A stretch of DNA of 64,000 nucleotides from CBDHFQ01 sp965262565 (lineage in GTDB: Bacteria; Bacteroidota; Bacteroidia; J057): the NCBI GenBank assembly GCA_965262565.1, contig CBDHFQ010000020.1, positions 186,001 to 250,000 on the forward strand, given 5' to 3'. The position numbers were made by a program, and so were the translations under genes. This document shows, piece by piece, positions 34,591-44,727 of the stretch (position 1 is the first letter of the stretch; every line of letters starts with the position of its first letter). The notes beneath the pieces were generated by a model. It did no database searches. It saw only the letters and a list, made by a program, of their open reading frames with translations, and was not told the DNA's origin.

Positions 34591-36258
34591 ATGGCTCATA
34601 TGGAAAAAACCTGGTGGAAGCATGGAATTATTTACCAAATTTACCCTCGTAGTTTTCAGGATAGTAATGGAGATGGAATAGGGGATTTACGGGGGATTAT
34701 TTCCAGGCTCGATTATATAAAGCGTTTAGGTATTGATATTATTTGGCTCGGTCCTGTTTATCAATCCCCCAATGATGATAACGGCTATGATATTAGCAAT
34801 TATTATCAGATTATGGAGGAATTCGGAACGCTCCAGGACTTTGATGTGCTACTTGAAGAAGTACATAATAGAGAGATGCGCTTACTGATGGATCTGGTAG
34901 TTAATCACACCTCGGATGAACATCAATGGTTCCAGGAATCCAGGAAATCTAAAGATAACCCATATAGAGACTATTATATTTGGAAACCTCCTGTAAAAGG
35001 AAAAGAACCTAGTAATTGGCCTTCTTTTTTCGGAGGAAGCGCCTGGGAATATGATGAGTTGACAGGGGAGTACTATCTTCATTTATTCACACGAAAGCAA
35101 CCGGATTTAAATTGGGAAAATCCAAAAGTACGGCAGGAGGTGTATAACATTATGAAGTACTGGTTGGATAAAGGAGTAGATGGCTTTAGGATGGATGTGA
35201 TTTCCCTGCTTTCTAAACACCAGCACTTTCCCGATGTACATACCCGAATTTTTCAAGATATTATTCAGGAAACTTATGCCAATGGTCCAAGGATACATGA
35301 GTTTCTACAGGAAATGTATGAAGAGGTATTAAAGCATTATGATGCGGTCAGTATAGGAGAGGGAGTTGGAATTGGAGCGGAAATGGCACTGGAATATGTG
35401 GGGAAAGATAGGAAAGAATTGAACATGATCTACCATTTTGGTCATATGTTTATAGATCATGGTCCAAAGGGAAGAATGGACCCTGTTCCATTTAAGTTAG
35501 CCGAATTCTACAAAGTATTTGAGACATGGGACAATGCCTTAGCAGATGAAGGATGGGGAAGCGTTTATCTTGGAAATCACGATTTCCCTCGATTGGTTTC
35601 CCGATTTGGAGATGAACGATCTTACTGGAAAGAGTCTGCTAAATTGTTAGCTACCCTTTTGTTAACATTAAGAGGAACCCCAACTATATACCAGGGCGAT
35701 GAGATAGGAATGACAAATGTTCCCTTTAATCATATAGAAGACTATAGAGATGTAGAATTACTTAATGCCTATAAAGAGTTTAAAGCTAAAAGTAATGGCC
35801 AATTTGATGAGGGAAACTTTGTTCAAATTGCTCAGAAACAGGGACGAGACAATGCCAGAACACCAATGCAATGGAATGGCCAATCTTATGGAGGGTTTTC
35901 ATCTCAAATGTCCTGGATAAAAGTGAACCCTAACTACAGTTTTATCAATGTGGAAGAACAGGAGGAAGATCCAGATTCGATTTTACATTATTACAGAGCT
36001 TTGGTACAGTATCGTAAGCAGGATGAAATTTGGGTATATGGAGATCAAAGAATATTAGGTTCGGGAAATGAGCATGTATATGTCTTTGAGCGAACTCTTG
36101 AGGAAAGGAAAAGGTGGGTATTCCTTAACTTTAGTTCAGCATCTCAGGGAATAGATGTGGAACTCCCTGAAGAGGCAGAGTTAGTCGTATCTAATTATGC
36201 GGATGGACATTGGAAAAATGGACTCAGACCTTGGGAAGCGAGAATATATCATTTGTGA
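34591..36258 (+). CDS. GH13 alpha-glucosidase (oligo-1,6-glucosidase type)
   Basis: 555 residues without signal peptide, so cytoplasmic. It shows the (beta/alpha)8 GH13 motifs: calcium-site loop DSNGDGIGDLRGI, DLVVNHTS, GFRMDVI with nucleophile Asp202, acid/base Glu257 in SIGEG, and LGNHD with Asp331, then QGDEIGMTN. The residue after the nucleophile is Val203; in this subfamily Val favours alpha-1,6 linkages and Thr favours alpha-1,4. Isomalto-oligosaccharides or dextrins are therefore the probable substrates; trehalose-6-phosphate is a less likely alternative. It lies 46 bp after glpD and upstream of susC/susD, consistent with intracellular breakdown of imported oligosaccharides. Confidence 0.9.
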   Translation: MAHMEKTWWKHGIIYQIYPRSFQDSNGDGIGDLRGIISRLDYIKRLGIDIIWLGPVYQSPNDDNGYDISNYYQIMEEFGTLQDFDVLLEEVHNREMRLLMDLVVNHTSDEHQWFQESRKSKDNPYRDYYIWKPPVKGKEPSNWPSFFGGSAWEYDELTGEYYLHLFTRKQPDLNWENPKVRQEVYNIMKYWLDKGVDGFRMDVISLLSKHQHFPDVHTRIFQDIIQETYANGPRIHEFLQEMYEEVLKHYDAVSIGEGVGIGAEMALEYVGKDRKELNMIYHFGHMFIDHGPKGRMDPVPFKLAEFYKVFETWDNALADEGWGSVYLGNHDFPRLVSRFGDERSYWKESAKLLATLLLTLRGTPTIYQGDEIGMTNVPFNHIEDYRDVELLNAYKEFKAKSNGQFDEGNFVQIAQKQGRDNARTPMQWNGQSYGGFSSQMSWIKVNPNYSFINVEEQEEDPDSILHYYRALVQYRKQDEIWVYGDQRILGSGNEHVYVFERTLEERKRWVFLNFSSASQGIDVELPEEAELVVSNYADGHWKNGLRPWEARIYHL

Positions 36259-36728
36259 AAAATGTTTCTCATAAAAAATAAATCAAGCATCCAAATGCTT
36301 AAAAGATACGTTTTGGGTATAAGTTAAATAAAGTGATAACATTAATTGTTGAAAAAATAATTTCCGAAAAAGACATACTAAAACGTTTTCGTAACTTAAA
36401 TGCTGATTTTCAAGCATGTAACCTTTTGATTTGATAAGAAAATTTAACAAAATTGTTTAATATTTGTTAGCATTACGTTTTTGATAATTAATTTGTAAAG
36501 AAGTTAAAGGACTATAAATACGGATTGAATAGAGCTGAAAGATGATGTACCACTACTCGCGATTACCTTCCTTTTCCTGGAACACTCCTGGAATTACTAT
36601 CCTGATAGTGTGTATATCATTCTATAAGTCCTACTTCATAGATTAGGGGAAGCCTTATCGTGTGAGTAGTCTTTTATTGTTTGATTTATATTGATGTAAC
36701 TGTTCCTATAATTCTAATTATTTTACTT
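36259..36728. other. Leader/promoter region before SusC
   Basis: 470 bp of AT-rich sequence without a convincing gene. It includes the palindrome at 36380-36389, an imperfect AT-rich inverted repeat around 36443-36460 and a 34-codon hydrophobic ORF at 36542-36646 that I would not annotate as a gene. The length suggests an independent promoter for susC with a long leader. Confidence 0.5.
36380..36389. promoter_or_regulatory. Candidate LacI-type operator core upstream of SusC
   Basis: AAAACGTTTT is a perfect 10-bp palindrome with a central CG, similar in layout to LacI-family sites. It lies about 340 bp before the SusC start. It might link susC/susD to the LacI-type regulator at 31580, but it is short and could occur by chance in AT-rich DNA. 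Confidence 0.3.
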
Positions 36729-39674
36729 ATGGACAAGAAGCCTTACTTTCTTTCTTTTTGTCGCATGTGCATGCTCCTGTTTTTATTGACAGGGTTTGTA
36801 TATGGACAATCCGAATTATCCGGGGTCGTGAAGTCTGCCGAAGACGGATCTCCCATTAGCGGTGCTACTGTATTAGTACAGGGTACAGCCTCAGGAGCTT
36901 ATACGGATGATAATGGTGAATTTACCATTCAGGTACCTGGAAATGCTAATACCTTGCTCGTTACTTTCTTTGGATACGAACCTCAGGAAATAGCCATTGA
37001 CGGACAAACCAACGTTGAAGTTTCTCTTGTAACCAGTGTCTCTACCTTAGATGAAGTATTGGTAACAGGGTATGGTACGCAGAAAGCTAAAGAAGTTACC
37101 TCGGCGATTACCAGTGTAGATGCAAAAGACTTTAATGGTGGTCAGGTAAATGATCCCGCCCAGTTAATTCAGGGTAAAGTGGCAGGATTGGTTATCGCCC
37201 GTCCTGGAGGTGATCCAAATGGAGGATTTAATATTCGTTTGAGAGGATTATCCACTGCTGCTGGAAATACTGAACCTTTAGTAGTCATCGACGGGGTGAT
37301 TGGTGCAGATTTGGGAAGTATAGATCCCAATGATGTTCAGTCTATTGATATCTTAAAGGATGGGTCTGCGGCAGCGATTTATGGAACCAGGGGTTCAAAT
37401 GGGGTAATCATCGTTACCACGAAAACAGGTACTGCAGGTTCCGCCCAAATAAATTATAATGCTTTTGGTACAGCAGAAGAAGTAGCACAAACGGTAGATG
37501 TCGCTACAGCAGATGAGTTTCGTCAAATCATTTCGGATAACGGATTTGATAGGGATTTAGGATTCACCACAGATTGGTTTGATGAATTAACTCAGACAGG
37601 ATTATCTCAGGTTCATAACCTTTCCTTATCAGGAGGTACGGGACAAACGACTTATCGTGTATCAGGTAATTTAAGAGATGTACAAGGGGTAGCAATTAAC
37701 ACGGGTTTCTGGCAATTAAATGGTAGAATTAACATAACCCAAAGAGCCTTAAACGACAAGCTGAGAATAACAGTAAACCTGGCGGGAACGACTCGTGAGG
37801 AGGATGAAATTAATTCTGAAGCTTTTCGTCAGGCGACCATCTACAATCCTACTTCTCCTGTAAGATCTGATGATCCTGCGTTTGATATCTATGATGGCTT
37901 CTTCCAGGAAGTATTATTTAACTACTTCAATCCTGTAGCCATTGCCGAACAAATTGACATAAGTAATGAACGACAGTTTACTAACTTCAACTTTGAAGGA
38001 GCTTATGACATTATTCCCGGCTTAACCATTTTAGGGCGTTATTCCCAAAATAGGGAAACAAATATTAACAATTTTTATGCTGATAAAAATAGTTTCCTTA
38101 CAGGTAGAGATAGAAATGGTTTGGCTGGTAGAAGAACTGATAGAGAATTTAATGAGTTGATAGAAACAACACTAACTTATTCTGGAGATGCAGATAAATT
38201 TTACTACACCATTTTAGGGGGATACTCTTTCCAGGAATTTATTTTTGACGGTCATGGTGCTAGTGGAGGTGATTTCTTAACGGATCAATTTTCATTTAAC
38301 AACCTGGGGGCATCCCTGGATTTCCCTAATGGATTGGGAAGTGCATTTAGTTATAAGAATTTAAATAAACTAGTCGCTTTCTTTGGTAGGGTGAACCTTA
38401 ACTTTGGAGATACTTACTTTTTAAATGCCAGTGTGAGACGTGAAGGGTCCACTTTATTCGGGGAAAATAATAAATATGCTACTTTTCCCGCTGTGAGTGC
38501 AGGGGTAAACCTGGCTTCTTTTTTGCAGGTACCCTGGATAGACAACTTAAAATTTAGAGCGAGTTATGGAAGAACCGGAGCAATTCCTACCCAAGTGGGG
38601 ATTTCCCAGTTAAGACTAGGTCCAGCGGGTAATTTCTTCTTCAATGGAGAATTCATTCCTAGTTTTGGCCCTAGCAGTAATCCAAATCCTGACTTAAGAT
38701 GGGAAACAAAAGATGAAATTGACTTCGGATTTGACTTCTCTTTCTTCAACCAACGTTTGAACGGTAGTATGGATTACTATAGACGTGTAACGGAGGATCT
38801 TATTTTTGGACTACCTGTTCCCGTACCACCGAATTTGGTAGGAACTACACAAGTAAATGTAGGGGAATTAAGAAACAATGGGTTTGAGTTTGCTGCTAGC
38901 TATTTGGCGGTGAATCAACCTAATTTTACCTGGACCCCTTCGTTTAACTTCTCTACCTTTGATACGGAATTAGTATCACTTTCTAATGAGGATTTAGATT
39001 TTGGTAGTGAAAGCTTTACTTCTAATCTAGGCTCTCCAGGACAAAATAATACGCCTTTAATCAGGATAGCGGAAGGTGAGCCTGTAGGTCAAATTTGGGG
39101 GAAGGTATTCGAAGGTATTAATGAAGATGGTACATGGCAATTTGTTGACTTAGATGGAGATGGAGAAAGTAGATTGGATGAGGATGATGAAACAGTGATC
39201 GGAAATGGCTTACCTACATTTACGTTAGGTTTAGCGAACTCTTTTACCTTCGGAAACTTTGATGCTAACTTTTTCTTGAGAGGGTCTTTTGGACATGATT
39301 TGGTGAATACTTTCAGAGCATTTTATGAAGTCTCTAATCAAGCGTTAGCTTATAATGTAACTACCACCGATCAATTTATCCCCGAGCTAGATGATTCTCC
39401 ACTGTTCAACAGTTATCATGTTGAAAATGCAAGTTTCTTGAAATTGGATAATGCAACGATTGGTTATACTATCCCGTTACCGGAAAACTCTCCTTTTTCA
39501 CGTCTAAGGGTCTATGTAGCCGGACAGAATTTGTTTGTTATCACAGATTACACAGGAGTTGATCCTGAAGTTCGCTTTGATGATGGTGGGAATCCACTAG
39601 CACCTGGTATTGACCGTAGAAATACCTATTTCCGTACTCGTTCTTATACTTTCGGAATTAATCTAGGACTTTAA
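36729..39674 (+). CDS. SusC/RagA-type TonB-dependent outer-membrane receptor
   Basis: 981 residues from ATG at 36729; a TTG 48 bases upstream is less likely because the ATG gives a clean signal peptide ending at GFVYGQ. A carboxypeptidase-regulatory-like domain (~23-100: LSGVVKSAEDGSPISGATVL) precedes the plug (~105-220: VTGYGTQKAKEVTSAIT, VIDGVIGADLGSIDPNDVQ, KDGSAAAIYGTRGSNGVI). A 22-strand-type barrel follows, ending in FRTRSYTFGINLGL. It imports an oligomer with its SusD partner, powered by TonB. The SusD gene starts 66 bp downstream. The adjacent GH13 enzyme points to a glucan-type substrate, but specificity cannot be read from the sequence. Confidence 0.95.
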   Translation: MDKKPYFLSFCRMCMLLFLLTGFVYGQSELSGVVKSAEDGSPISGATVLVQGTASGAYTDDNGEFTIQVPGNANTLLVTFFGYEPQEIAIDGQTNVEVSLVTSVSTLDEVLVTGYGTQKAKEVTSAITSVDAKDFNGGQVNDPAQLIQGKVAGLVIARPGGDPNGGFNIRLRGLSTAAGNTEPLVVIDGVIGADLGSIDPNDVQSIDILKDGSAAAIYGTRGSNGVIIVTTKTGTAGSAQINYNAFGTAEEVAQTVDVATADEFRQIISDNGFDRDLGFTTDWFDELTQTGLSQVHNLSLSGGTGQTTYRVSGNLRDVQGVAINTGFWQLNGRINITQRALNDKLRITVNLAGTTREEDEINSEAFRQATIYNPTSPVRSDDPAFDIYDGFFQEVLFNYFNPVAIAEQIDISNERQFTNFNFEGAYDIIPGLTILGRYSQNRETNINNFYADKNSFLTGRDRNGLAGRRTDREFNELIETTLTYSGDADKFYYTILGGYSFQEFIFDGHGASGGDFLTDQFSFNNLGASLDFPNGLGSAFSYKNLNKLVAFFGRVNLNFGDTYFLNASVRREGSTLFGENNKYATFPAVSAGVNLASFLQVPWIDNLKFRASYGRTGAIPTQVGISQLRLGPAGNFFFNGEFIPSFGPSSNPNPDLRWETKDEIDFGFDFSFFNQRLNGSMDYYRRVTEDLIFGLPVPVPPNLVGTTQVNVGELRNNGFEFAASYLAVNQPNFTWTPSFNFSTFDTELVSLSNEDLDFGSESFTSNLGSPGQNNTPLIRIAEGEPVGQIWGKVFEGINEDGTWQFVDLDGDGESRLDEDDETVIGNGLPTFTLGLANSFTFGNFDANFFLRGSFGHDLVNTFRAFYEVSNQALAYNVTTTDQFIPELDDSPLFNSYHVENASFLKLDNATIGYTIPLPENSPFSRLRVYVAGQNLFVITDYTGVDPEVRFDDGGNPLAPGIDRRNTYFRTRSYTFGINLGL

Positions 39675-39740
39675 AAACAATTTTAATCGTATATGATTTA
39701 TCATATATAACTGTTAATAATTCTAAAATCTACTATAACT

Positions 39741-41258
39741 ATGCAAAGATTTTTTTCATACGGTAAAATTCTCCTTGCGGGAGTTCTGCTGATAGTGTTT
39801 CACAGTAGTTGTACAGATCTGGACGAAGAACTGTTTGATACTGTAACACCTGATAACTTTTTCCAAAGCGATGAAGAATTTATCTCCGCTTTAGGTGGAG
39901 CATATACTTCCCTTTATGGATATGGAGGTGGTGGTCCTTTTATTCTTCAGGAAGTTGCTTCTGATGCCATGGTAGTGCCTACTCGTGGTCAGGACTGGGA
40001 TGATGGAGGTCACTGGCGTCGTCTTCATACACATACTTATCAGCCTGATGATCCAGAAATTAATGGTGCATGGAATTTTGCCTTTGGGGGTGTGAATACC
40101 TGTAACAGATTGATCTTTCAATTTGAGTCTTTAAATGCTACGGGTGCTGAAGCTTTTGTTGCAGAGTTGGAGGCATTAAGAGGTTTTTATTATTATCTTC
40201 TACTAGATCTTTTTGGAAATGTGCCTATAGTTACTGAGTTCGACGTTCCTGCAGATTTTGCTCCTTCTAATTCTTCGAGAGCCGAAGTGTTTAATTTTGT
40301 AGAATCTGAAATTCAGAGAACCCTTCCTCTATTGACGGATGTCGTGGGTGGAGAAGCTTATGGAAGAATGAATCAGATGACGGCACAGATGCTTTTAGCG
40401 AAGTTATACCTGAACGCTGAAATATATACAGGAACCCCCAGATTAGCTGACGCATTAACAGCAGTAGATGCAATTATCAACTCAGGAAATTATTCCCTTG
40501 CAGCTAACTACTATGATAATTTTGTAGTAGATAATGCTGCTTCTCCTGAATTTATATTTGCTATTCCCTATGACGAAGTCTTCGCTACTGGATTTAATCT
40601 GGTAGCTCGTACGCTTCACTATGGTAGCCAGGCTACATTTAATCTTACTTTCCAGCCTTGGAATGGATTCTGCTCTTTACAGGAGTTTGTGGAACTTTAC
40701 TCAGATGATGATATCCGTAGACAGAATTTTATTCTTGGACCTCAATTTGCGCTGGATGGGTCAAGAATTATTGATAGTGGGGCTGAAGGTGATGATCCTG
40801 ATGGTCCTCCACTAACATTTACTGCAGAGATTAATGAACTGGGACCTCAAGCGTTACGCCAGGCTGGTGCCAGAATAGGAAAATATGAATTCGGAATAGG
40901 AAGTAGAGAAAACATGAGTAATGATTTCCCAGTATTCCGATATTCAGATGTACTACTTATAAAAGCTGAAATCCTATTGCGTCAGGGAAATCAAGGAGAA
41001 GCTTTAGCACTTGTCAATCAGATTCGTGCCCGTGCAGGAGTTGCTGATTTGGCAGAATTGACCCTTGATATTTTATTGGAAGAAAGAGGCCGTGAAATGT
41101 TTGCAGAAGCATTTCGTCGTCAGGATTTGATTCGTTTCGGGAAATATAATGATGCGTGGAGGTTCAAAGATCCATCCCCTGAAACAGTGAATATTTTCCC
41201 AATTCCTCGTTCACAAACGGATGCAAATCCAAACTTGACCCAAAATCCGGGATATTAA
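39741..41258 (+). CDS. SusD/RagB-type surface nutrient-binding lipoprotein
   Basis: 505 residues with a lipoprotein signal (ILLAGVLLIVFHSSC; Cys near residue 28) followed by acidic TDLDEELFD, consistent with surface export in Bacteroidota. The SusD N-terminal domain has TPR-like helices (WNFAFGGVNTCNRLIFQFES, ELEALRGFYYYLLLDLFGNV), and the C-terminal RagB part shows YSDVLLIKAEILLRQGN, ALVNQIRARAG, LLEERGREMFAEAFRRQDLI and FPIPRSQTDANPNLTQNPGY. It caps the SusC barrel and captures the ligand. It is probably the last gene of the susC transcript, because a strong hairpin follows. Confidence 0.95.
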   Translation: MQRFFSYGKILLAGVLLIVFHSSCTDLDEELFDTVTPDNFFQSDEEFISALGGAYTSLYGYGGGGPFILQEVASDAMVVPTRGQDWDDGGHWRRLHTHTYQPDDPEINGAWNFAFGGVNTCNRLIFQFESLNATGAEAFVAELEALRGFYYYLLLDLFGNVPIVTEFDVPADFAPSNSSRAEVFNFVESEIQRTLPLLTDVVGGEAYGRMNQMTAQMLLAKLYLNAEIYTGTPRLADALTAVDAIINSGNYSLAANYYDNFVVDNAASPEFIFAIPYDEVFATGFNLVARTLHYGSQATFNLTFQPWNGFCSLQEFVELYSDDDIRRQNFILGPQFALDGSRIIDSGAEGDDPDGPPLTFTAEINELGPQALRQAGARIGKYEFGIGSRENMSNDFPVFRYSDVLLIKAEILLRQGNQGEALALVNQIRARAGVADLAELTLDILLEERGREMFAEAFRRQDLIRFGKYNDAWRFKDPSPETVNIFPIPRSQTDANPNLTQNPGY

Positions 41259-41316
41259 GCTAGTAACAATATATACGAAAGTAGGATTTCTTTTGTATCA
41301 TATGTATTATTAAAAA

Positions 41317-41351
41317 TAAGAAAGCAAGTGACTCTGTTACTTGCTTTCTTA
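41317..41351 (+). terminator. Hairpin terminator after SusD
   Basis: Bases 41317-41329 and 41339-41351 form a perfect 13-bp stem (arm TAAGAAAGCAAGT) with a 9-nt loop. The 3' arm is T-rich. It lies between the SusD gene and the FG-GAP lipoprotein gene 17 bp further on, so full or partial termination, or protection of the susCD mRNA end, is expected. Confidence 0.75.
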
Positions 41352-41367
41352 ATAACATACACTTTGG

Positions 41368-44300
41368 ATGTCGATGATGGCTATGAAAAACCTACGAAAA
41401 CTACTATATCTGCTGATGTCAGGCGTATTGTTTAACTCCTGTGATCAACATCAAACGGATAATAAATCTACCAAACAATTATTTACTTCTTTAGACCCAA
41501 TCGAGGTAGGAATTGATTTCGTCAATAATCTCACCTACACTAATGAATTTAATGTGTATACCTATAGAAACTACTACAACGGAGGGGGAGTAGCTGCGGG
41601 AGATATTAATAATGATGGATTACTCGATTTATATTTTTGTGGCAATACTGAAAACAACAAATTATACCTAAATAGAGGAAATTGGCAATTTGAGGATATT
41701 ACTGAGAATGCGGGAGTCGTATGTCCAGATGTCTGGTCCACAGGGGTTAGTATGACTGATGTAAATGGAGATGGGTATCTAGATATTTATGTATGTAAAT
41801 CCGGAGATCCCAATGGAGATAACAGGCATAATGAGTTATTTATAAATAATGGAGACCTCACCTTTACAGAACGTGCGGCAGATTATCAGATAGCAGATAT
41901 GGGATTATCTACTCATGCCGCCTTTTTCGATTATGATAAGGACAATGATCTCGATTGTTATTTGCTGAACAACTCCTTCAGGGCAATAGGATCTTTTGAT
42001 TTAAGGCCGGGACAGAGAGAAAAAAGAGACTCTCTGGGAGGAAATAAATTATATAGAAACGATGGAGACCGATTTACGGATGTAAGTGAAGATGCTCATA
42101 TATATGGCAGCATCATTGGGTTCGGATTGGGAGTAACCGTGGGAGATGTAAATAGAGATGGGTGGCAAGATATTTATGTTTCCAATGACTTTTTTGAGAG
42201 AGATTATTTATATATCAATCAACAGGATGGAACCTTTAAGGAAGACCTTGAGGCGTATATGAAGGAGATTAGTGCTGCTTCTATGGGGGCTGATATGGCT
42301 GATATCAACAATGATGGCTATCCGGAAATATTTGTTACAGATATGCTTCCTCGGGACGATGCACGTATGAAAACGAAAACGACCTTCGAAAATTGGGATA
42401 AATATCAATTAAATGTGAGAAATGGATATGGCCACCAGTTTACTCGTAATGTACTACAACTCAATAACGGGGATGGAACTTTTAGCGAAATAGGTAGATT
42501 GGCGGATGTTCATGCAACAGATTGGAGTTGGGGAGCATTAATTATGGATTTGGATAACGATGGATTAAAGGATCTGTTTGTGGCCAATGGAATCTACCAG
42601 GATTTAACTGATCAGGATTACATTAACTTTTTTAATGATAGGAGAAATGTCATAAAAGTGATTAAGCGGGATTCGGTGGGTTTCATAAAGGAATTGATTG
42701 ATGCCATTCCTATCCATCGCCTTCCAAATTATGCATTCCATAACAATGGTGATCTTACGTTTACCAATATGGCTGAAGAATGGGGCTTAGGAGAACCGAG
42801 TCATTCCAATGGTTCTGTATATGCAGATATGGATAATGATGGAGACATGGATCTCATTGTAAATAATGTCAATATGCCTCCATTCATTTATAAAAATGAA
42901 ACCTCCTCATTGATACCTCAAAATCACTATCTTAAATTTGATTTGGTGGGAGAAGGAAAGAATACATTTGCCTTAGGAACCCAAATTTTGGTAAGGCATA
43001 GGGGAAAAGTATATTACCAGGAACAAATGCCTATGAGAGGGTTTCAATCTACCGTAGATCACAGGCCTCATATAGGATTAGGGGAAGTAGAAACGGTAGA
43101 TAGCGTAGAGATTTACTGGCCCAATGGAAATTATACCTTGCTTAAGGATGTTCGGACTAATCAGACGTTGAGGGTTTTACAGGAGGAGAGTTTTTCTTTA
43201 GCTGCTGAACAGAACGATCCTGAGGAGATAGTCCCTATATTTACTGAATCCACTCAGGAATTAAGTGTTTCCTTCGCGCATCATGAAAATGATTTTATCG
43301 ACTTTGACAGGGAAAAATTGCTTTATTATATGGTATCTGCGGAAGGTCCTAAGATGTGTACGGGAGATGTGAACGGAGATGGGAGAGAAGACTTTTTTAT
43401 AGGCGGAGCAAAAGATCAAACTGGAGCATTATTTATTCAGAAGGCCAATTTATCCTTTCAACAACGCATTCCTGATGCGTTCCAAAAAGATGCGATTTCT
43501 GAAGATATAGATTGCGAATTTTTTGATGCGGATAATGATGGAGACTTAGATCTTTATGTAGCTAGTGGAGGAAATGAATTTCCAGCTTCCTCTTCTGCCT
43601 TGTTCGATAGATTATACCTTAATGACGGGAAAGGTAATTTTGAAAAATCCTCATCAGCTTTCTCCTCTTATGCTTTCAATAGTAGTTCCTGTGTGGAGGT
43701 TGGAGATTATGACCAGGATGGGGATAATGATATATTCGTTGGAACACGCTTAAAGCCATTTTATTATGGTCATTCAGTGAGTGGTCGCCTTTTGAGTAAT
43801 GATGGGAAAGGAGTGTTTACAGAAGTAAACAGTTCATCAGCGCCTGACTTAGAAGAAATAGGGCTAATTACAGATATGAAATGGTGGGATTACGATGATG
43901 ATGGTGATTTGGATATGGTAGTCGTTGGTGAGTGGATGCCTATCGGTATATTCAATAATGAAGGTGGAAAGTTTACAAAAGTAAATCCAGCAGAAATAGG
44001 ACTTGCATTTTCTGAAGGGTTATGGAATTGTGTGGAAATAGCAGATATGGATCAGGATGGAGATCAGGATCTTATAGTGGCTAATCACGGTCTCAATACG
44101 CGAATTAAATCTTCTACTGATAAACCGGTTTCCTTGTATGTAAATGACTTCGATAATAATGGAACTTCAGAGCAAATCCTTAGCGTGTACAATGGAAGTG
44201 AGTCTTACCCTCTGGTGTTGAGACACGATTTGATTGCCAGTTTACCGGGCCTTAAAAAGAAGTACCTCAAGTACGAAAACTACAAAAATCAGACGGTTTT

Positions 44301-44721
44301 TGATATCTTTTCTGCTGAACAAATAAAAAATTCGGTCAATCAGAACATGTATCTCAATACATCTTCCTATATAGAAAATCTGGGAGATGGTACCTTCGAC
44401 ATACACCCATTACCTCTCAAAGCACAATTTGCTCCTATGTATGGCGTAAGCCTGGAGGATTTTGATAAAGATGGATATATGGATATTCTTATGGGGGGAA
44501 ATTATTCAAGAGTGAAACCAGAAATTGGAAACTATGGGGCTACCTATGGGGTTTTTCTTAAAGGAGATGGAAAAGGCCATTTTAAGGAGATTAATAATAA
44601 ACAAACAGGATTTTTGGTAAAAGGGGAAATAAGAGATTTGGCATCTATCAAGCTCGGAAGTAAGAAAGCGATGTTGGTAGCTAAAAATGATGATAGTATG
44701 CAGGCATTCATCTACAGGTAA
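41368..44721 (+). CDS. CRTAC1-like lipoprotein with FG-GAP repeats and ASPIC/UnbV domain
   Basis: 1117 residues with a lipoprotein signal (LLYLLMSGVLFNSC). Two blocks of FG-GAP/VCBS repeats form putative beta-propellers with many calcium-binding-type loops (DINNDGLLDLYF, DVNGDGYLDIYV, DLDNDGLKDLFV, DADNDGDLDLYV, DYDQDGDNDIFV). An ASPIC/UnbV domain (~525-610: QMPMRGFQSTVDHRPHIGLG, DSVEIYWPNG) lies between them. This architecture is frequent next to SusC/SusD genes in Bacteroidota and is thought to be a surface-exposed binding or adhesion protein; function is not proven. It has a paralogue at 50578. A small lipoprotein gene follows after 6 bp. Confidence 0.9.
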   Translation: MSMMAMKNLRKLLYLLMSGVLFNSCDQHQTDNKSTKQLFTSLDPIEVGIDFVNNLTYTNEFNVYTYRNYYNGGGVAAGDINNDGLLDLYFCGNTENNKLYLNRGNWQFEDITENAGVVCPDVWSTGVSMTDVNGDGYLDIYVCKSGDPNGDNRHNELFINNGDLTFTERAADYQIADMGLSTHAAFFDYDKDNDLDCYLLNNSFRAIGSFDLRPGQREKRDSLGGNKLYRNDGDRFTDVSEDAHIYGSIIGFGLGVTVGDVNRDGWQDIYVSNDFFERDYLYINQQDGTFKEDLEAYMKEISAASMGADMADINNDGYPEIFVTDMLPRDDARMKTKTTFENWDKYQLNVRNGYGHQFTRNVLQLNNGDGTFSEIGRLADVHATDWSWGALIMDLDNDGLKDLFVANGIYQDLTDQDYINFFNDRRNVIKVIKRDSVGFIKELIDAIPIHRLPNYAFHNNGDLTFTNMAEEWGLGEPSHSNGSVYADMDNDGDMDLIVNNVNMPPFIYKNETSSLIPQNHYLKFDLVGEGKNTFALGTQILVRHRGKVYYQEQMPMRGFQSTVDHRPHIGLGEVETVDSVEIYWPNGNYTLLKDVRTNQTLRVLQEESFSLAAEQNDPEEIVPIFTESTQELSVSFAHHENDFIDFDREKLLYYMVSAEGPKMCTGDVNGDGREDFFIGGAKDQTGALFIQKANLSFQQRIPDAFQKDAISEDIDCEFFDADNDGDLDLYVASGGNEFPASSSALFDRLYLNDGKGNFEKSSSAFSSYAFNSSSCVEVGDYDQDGDNDIFVGTRLKPFYYGHSVSGRLLSNDGKGVFTEVNSSSAPDLEEIGLITDMKWWDYDDDGDLDMVVVGEWMPIGIFNNEGGKFTKVNPAEIGLAFSEGLWNCVEIADMDQDGDQDLIVANHGLNTRIKSSTDKPVSLYVNDFDNNGTSEQILSVYNGSESYPLVLRHDLIASLPGLKKKYLKYENYKNQTVFDIFSAEQIKNSVNQNMYLNTSSYIENLGDGTFDIHPLPLKAQFAPMYGVSLEDFDKDGYMDILMGGNYSRVKPEIGNYGATYGVFLKGDGKGHFKEINNKQTGFLVKGEIRDLASIKLGSKKAMLVAKNDDSMQAFIYR

Positions 44722-44727
44722 TTATTC

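Noticed and set aside
36542..36646. 34-codon ORF in the SusC leader
   Set aside because: Single weakly hydrophobic stretch, no conservation evidence; kept only as a note in the leader description.
41368..44721. Short tandem-repeat or CRISPR-like pattern of recurring GATxxxGATGG units
   Set aside because: The recurrences are irregularly spaced and in frame; they encode the DxDxDG-type loops of FG-GAP repeats.
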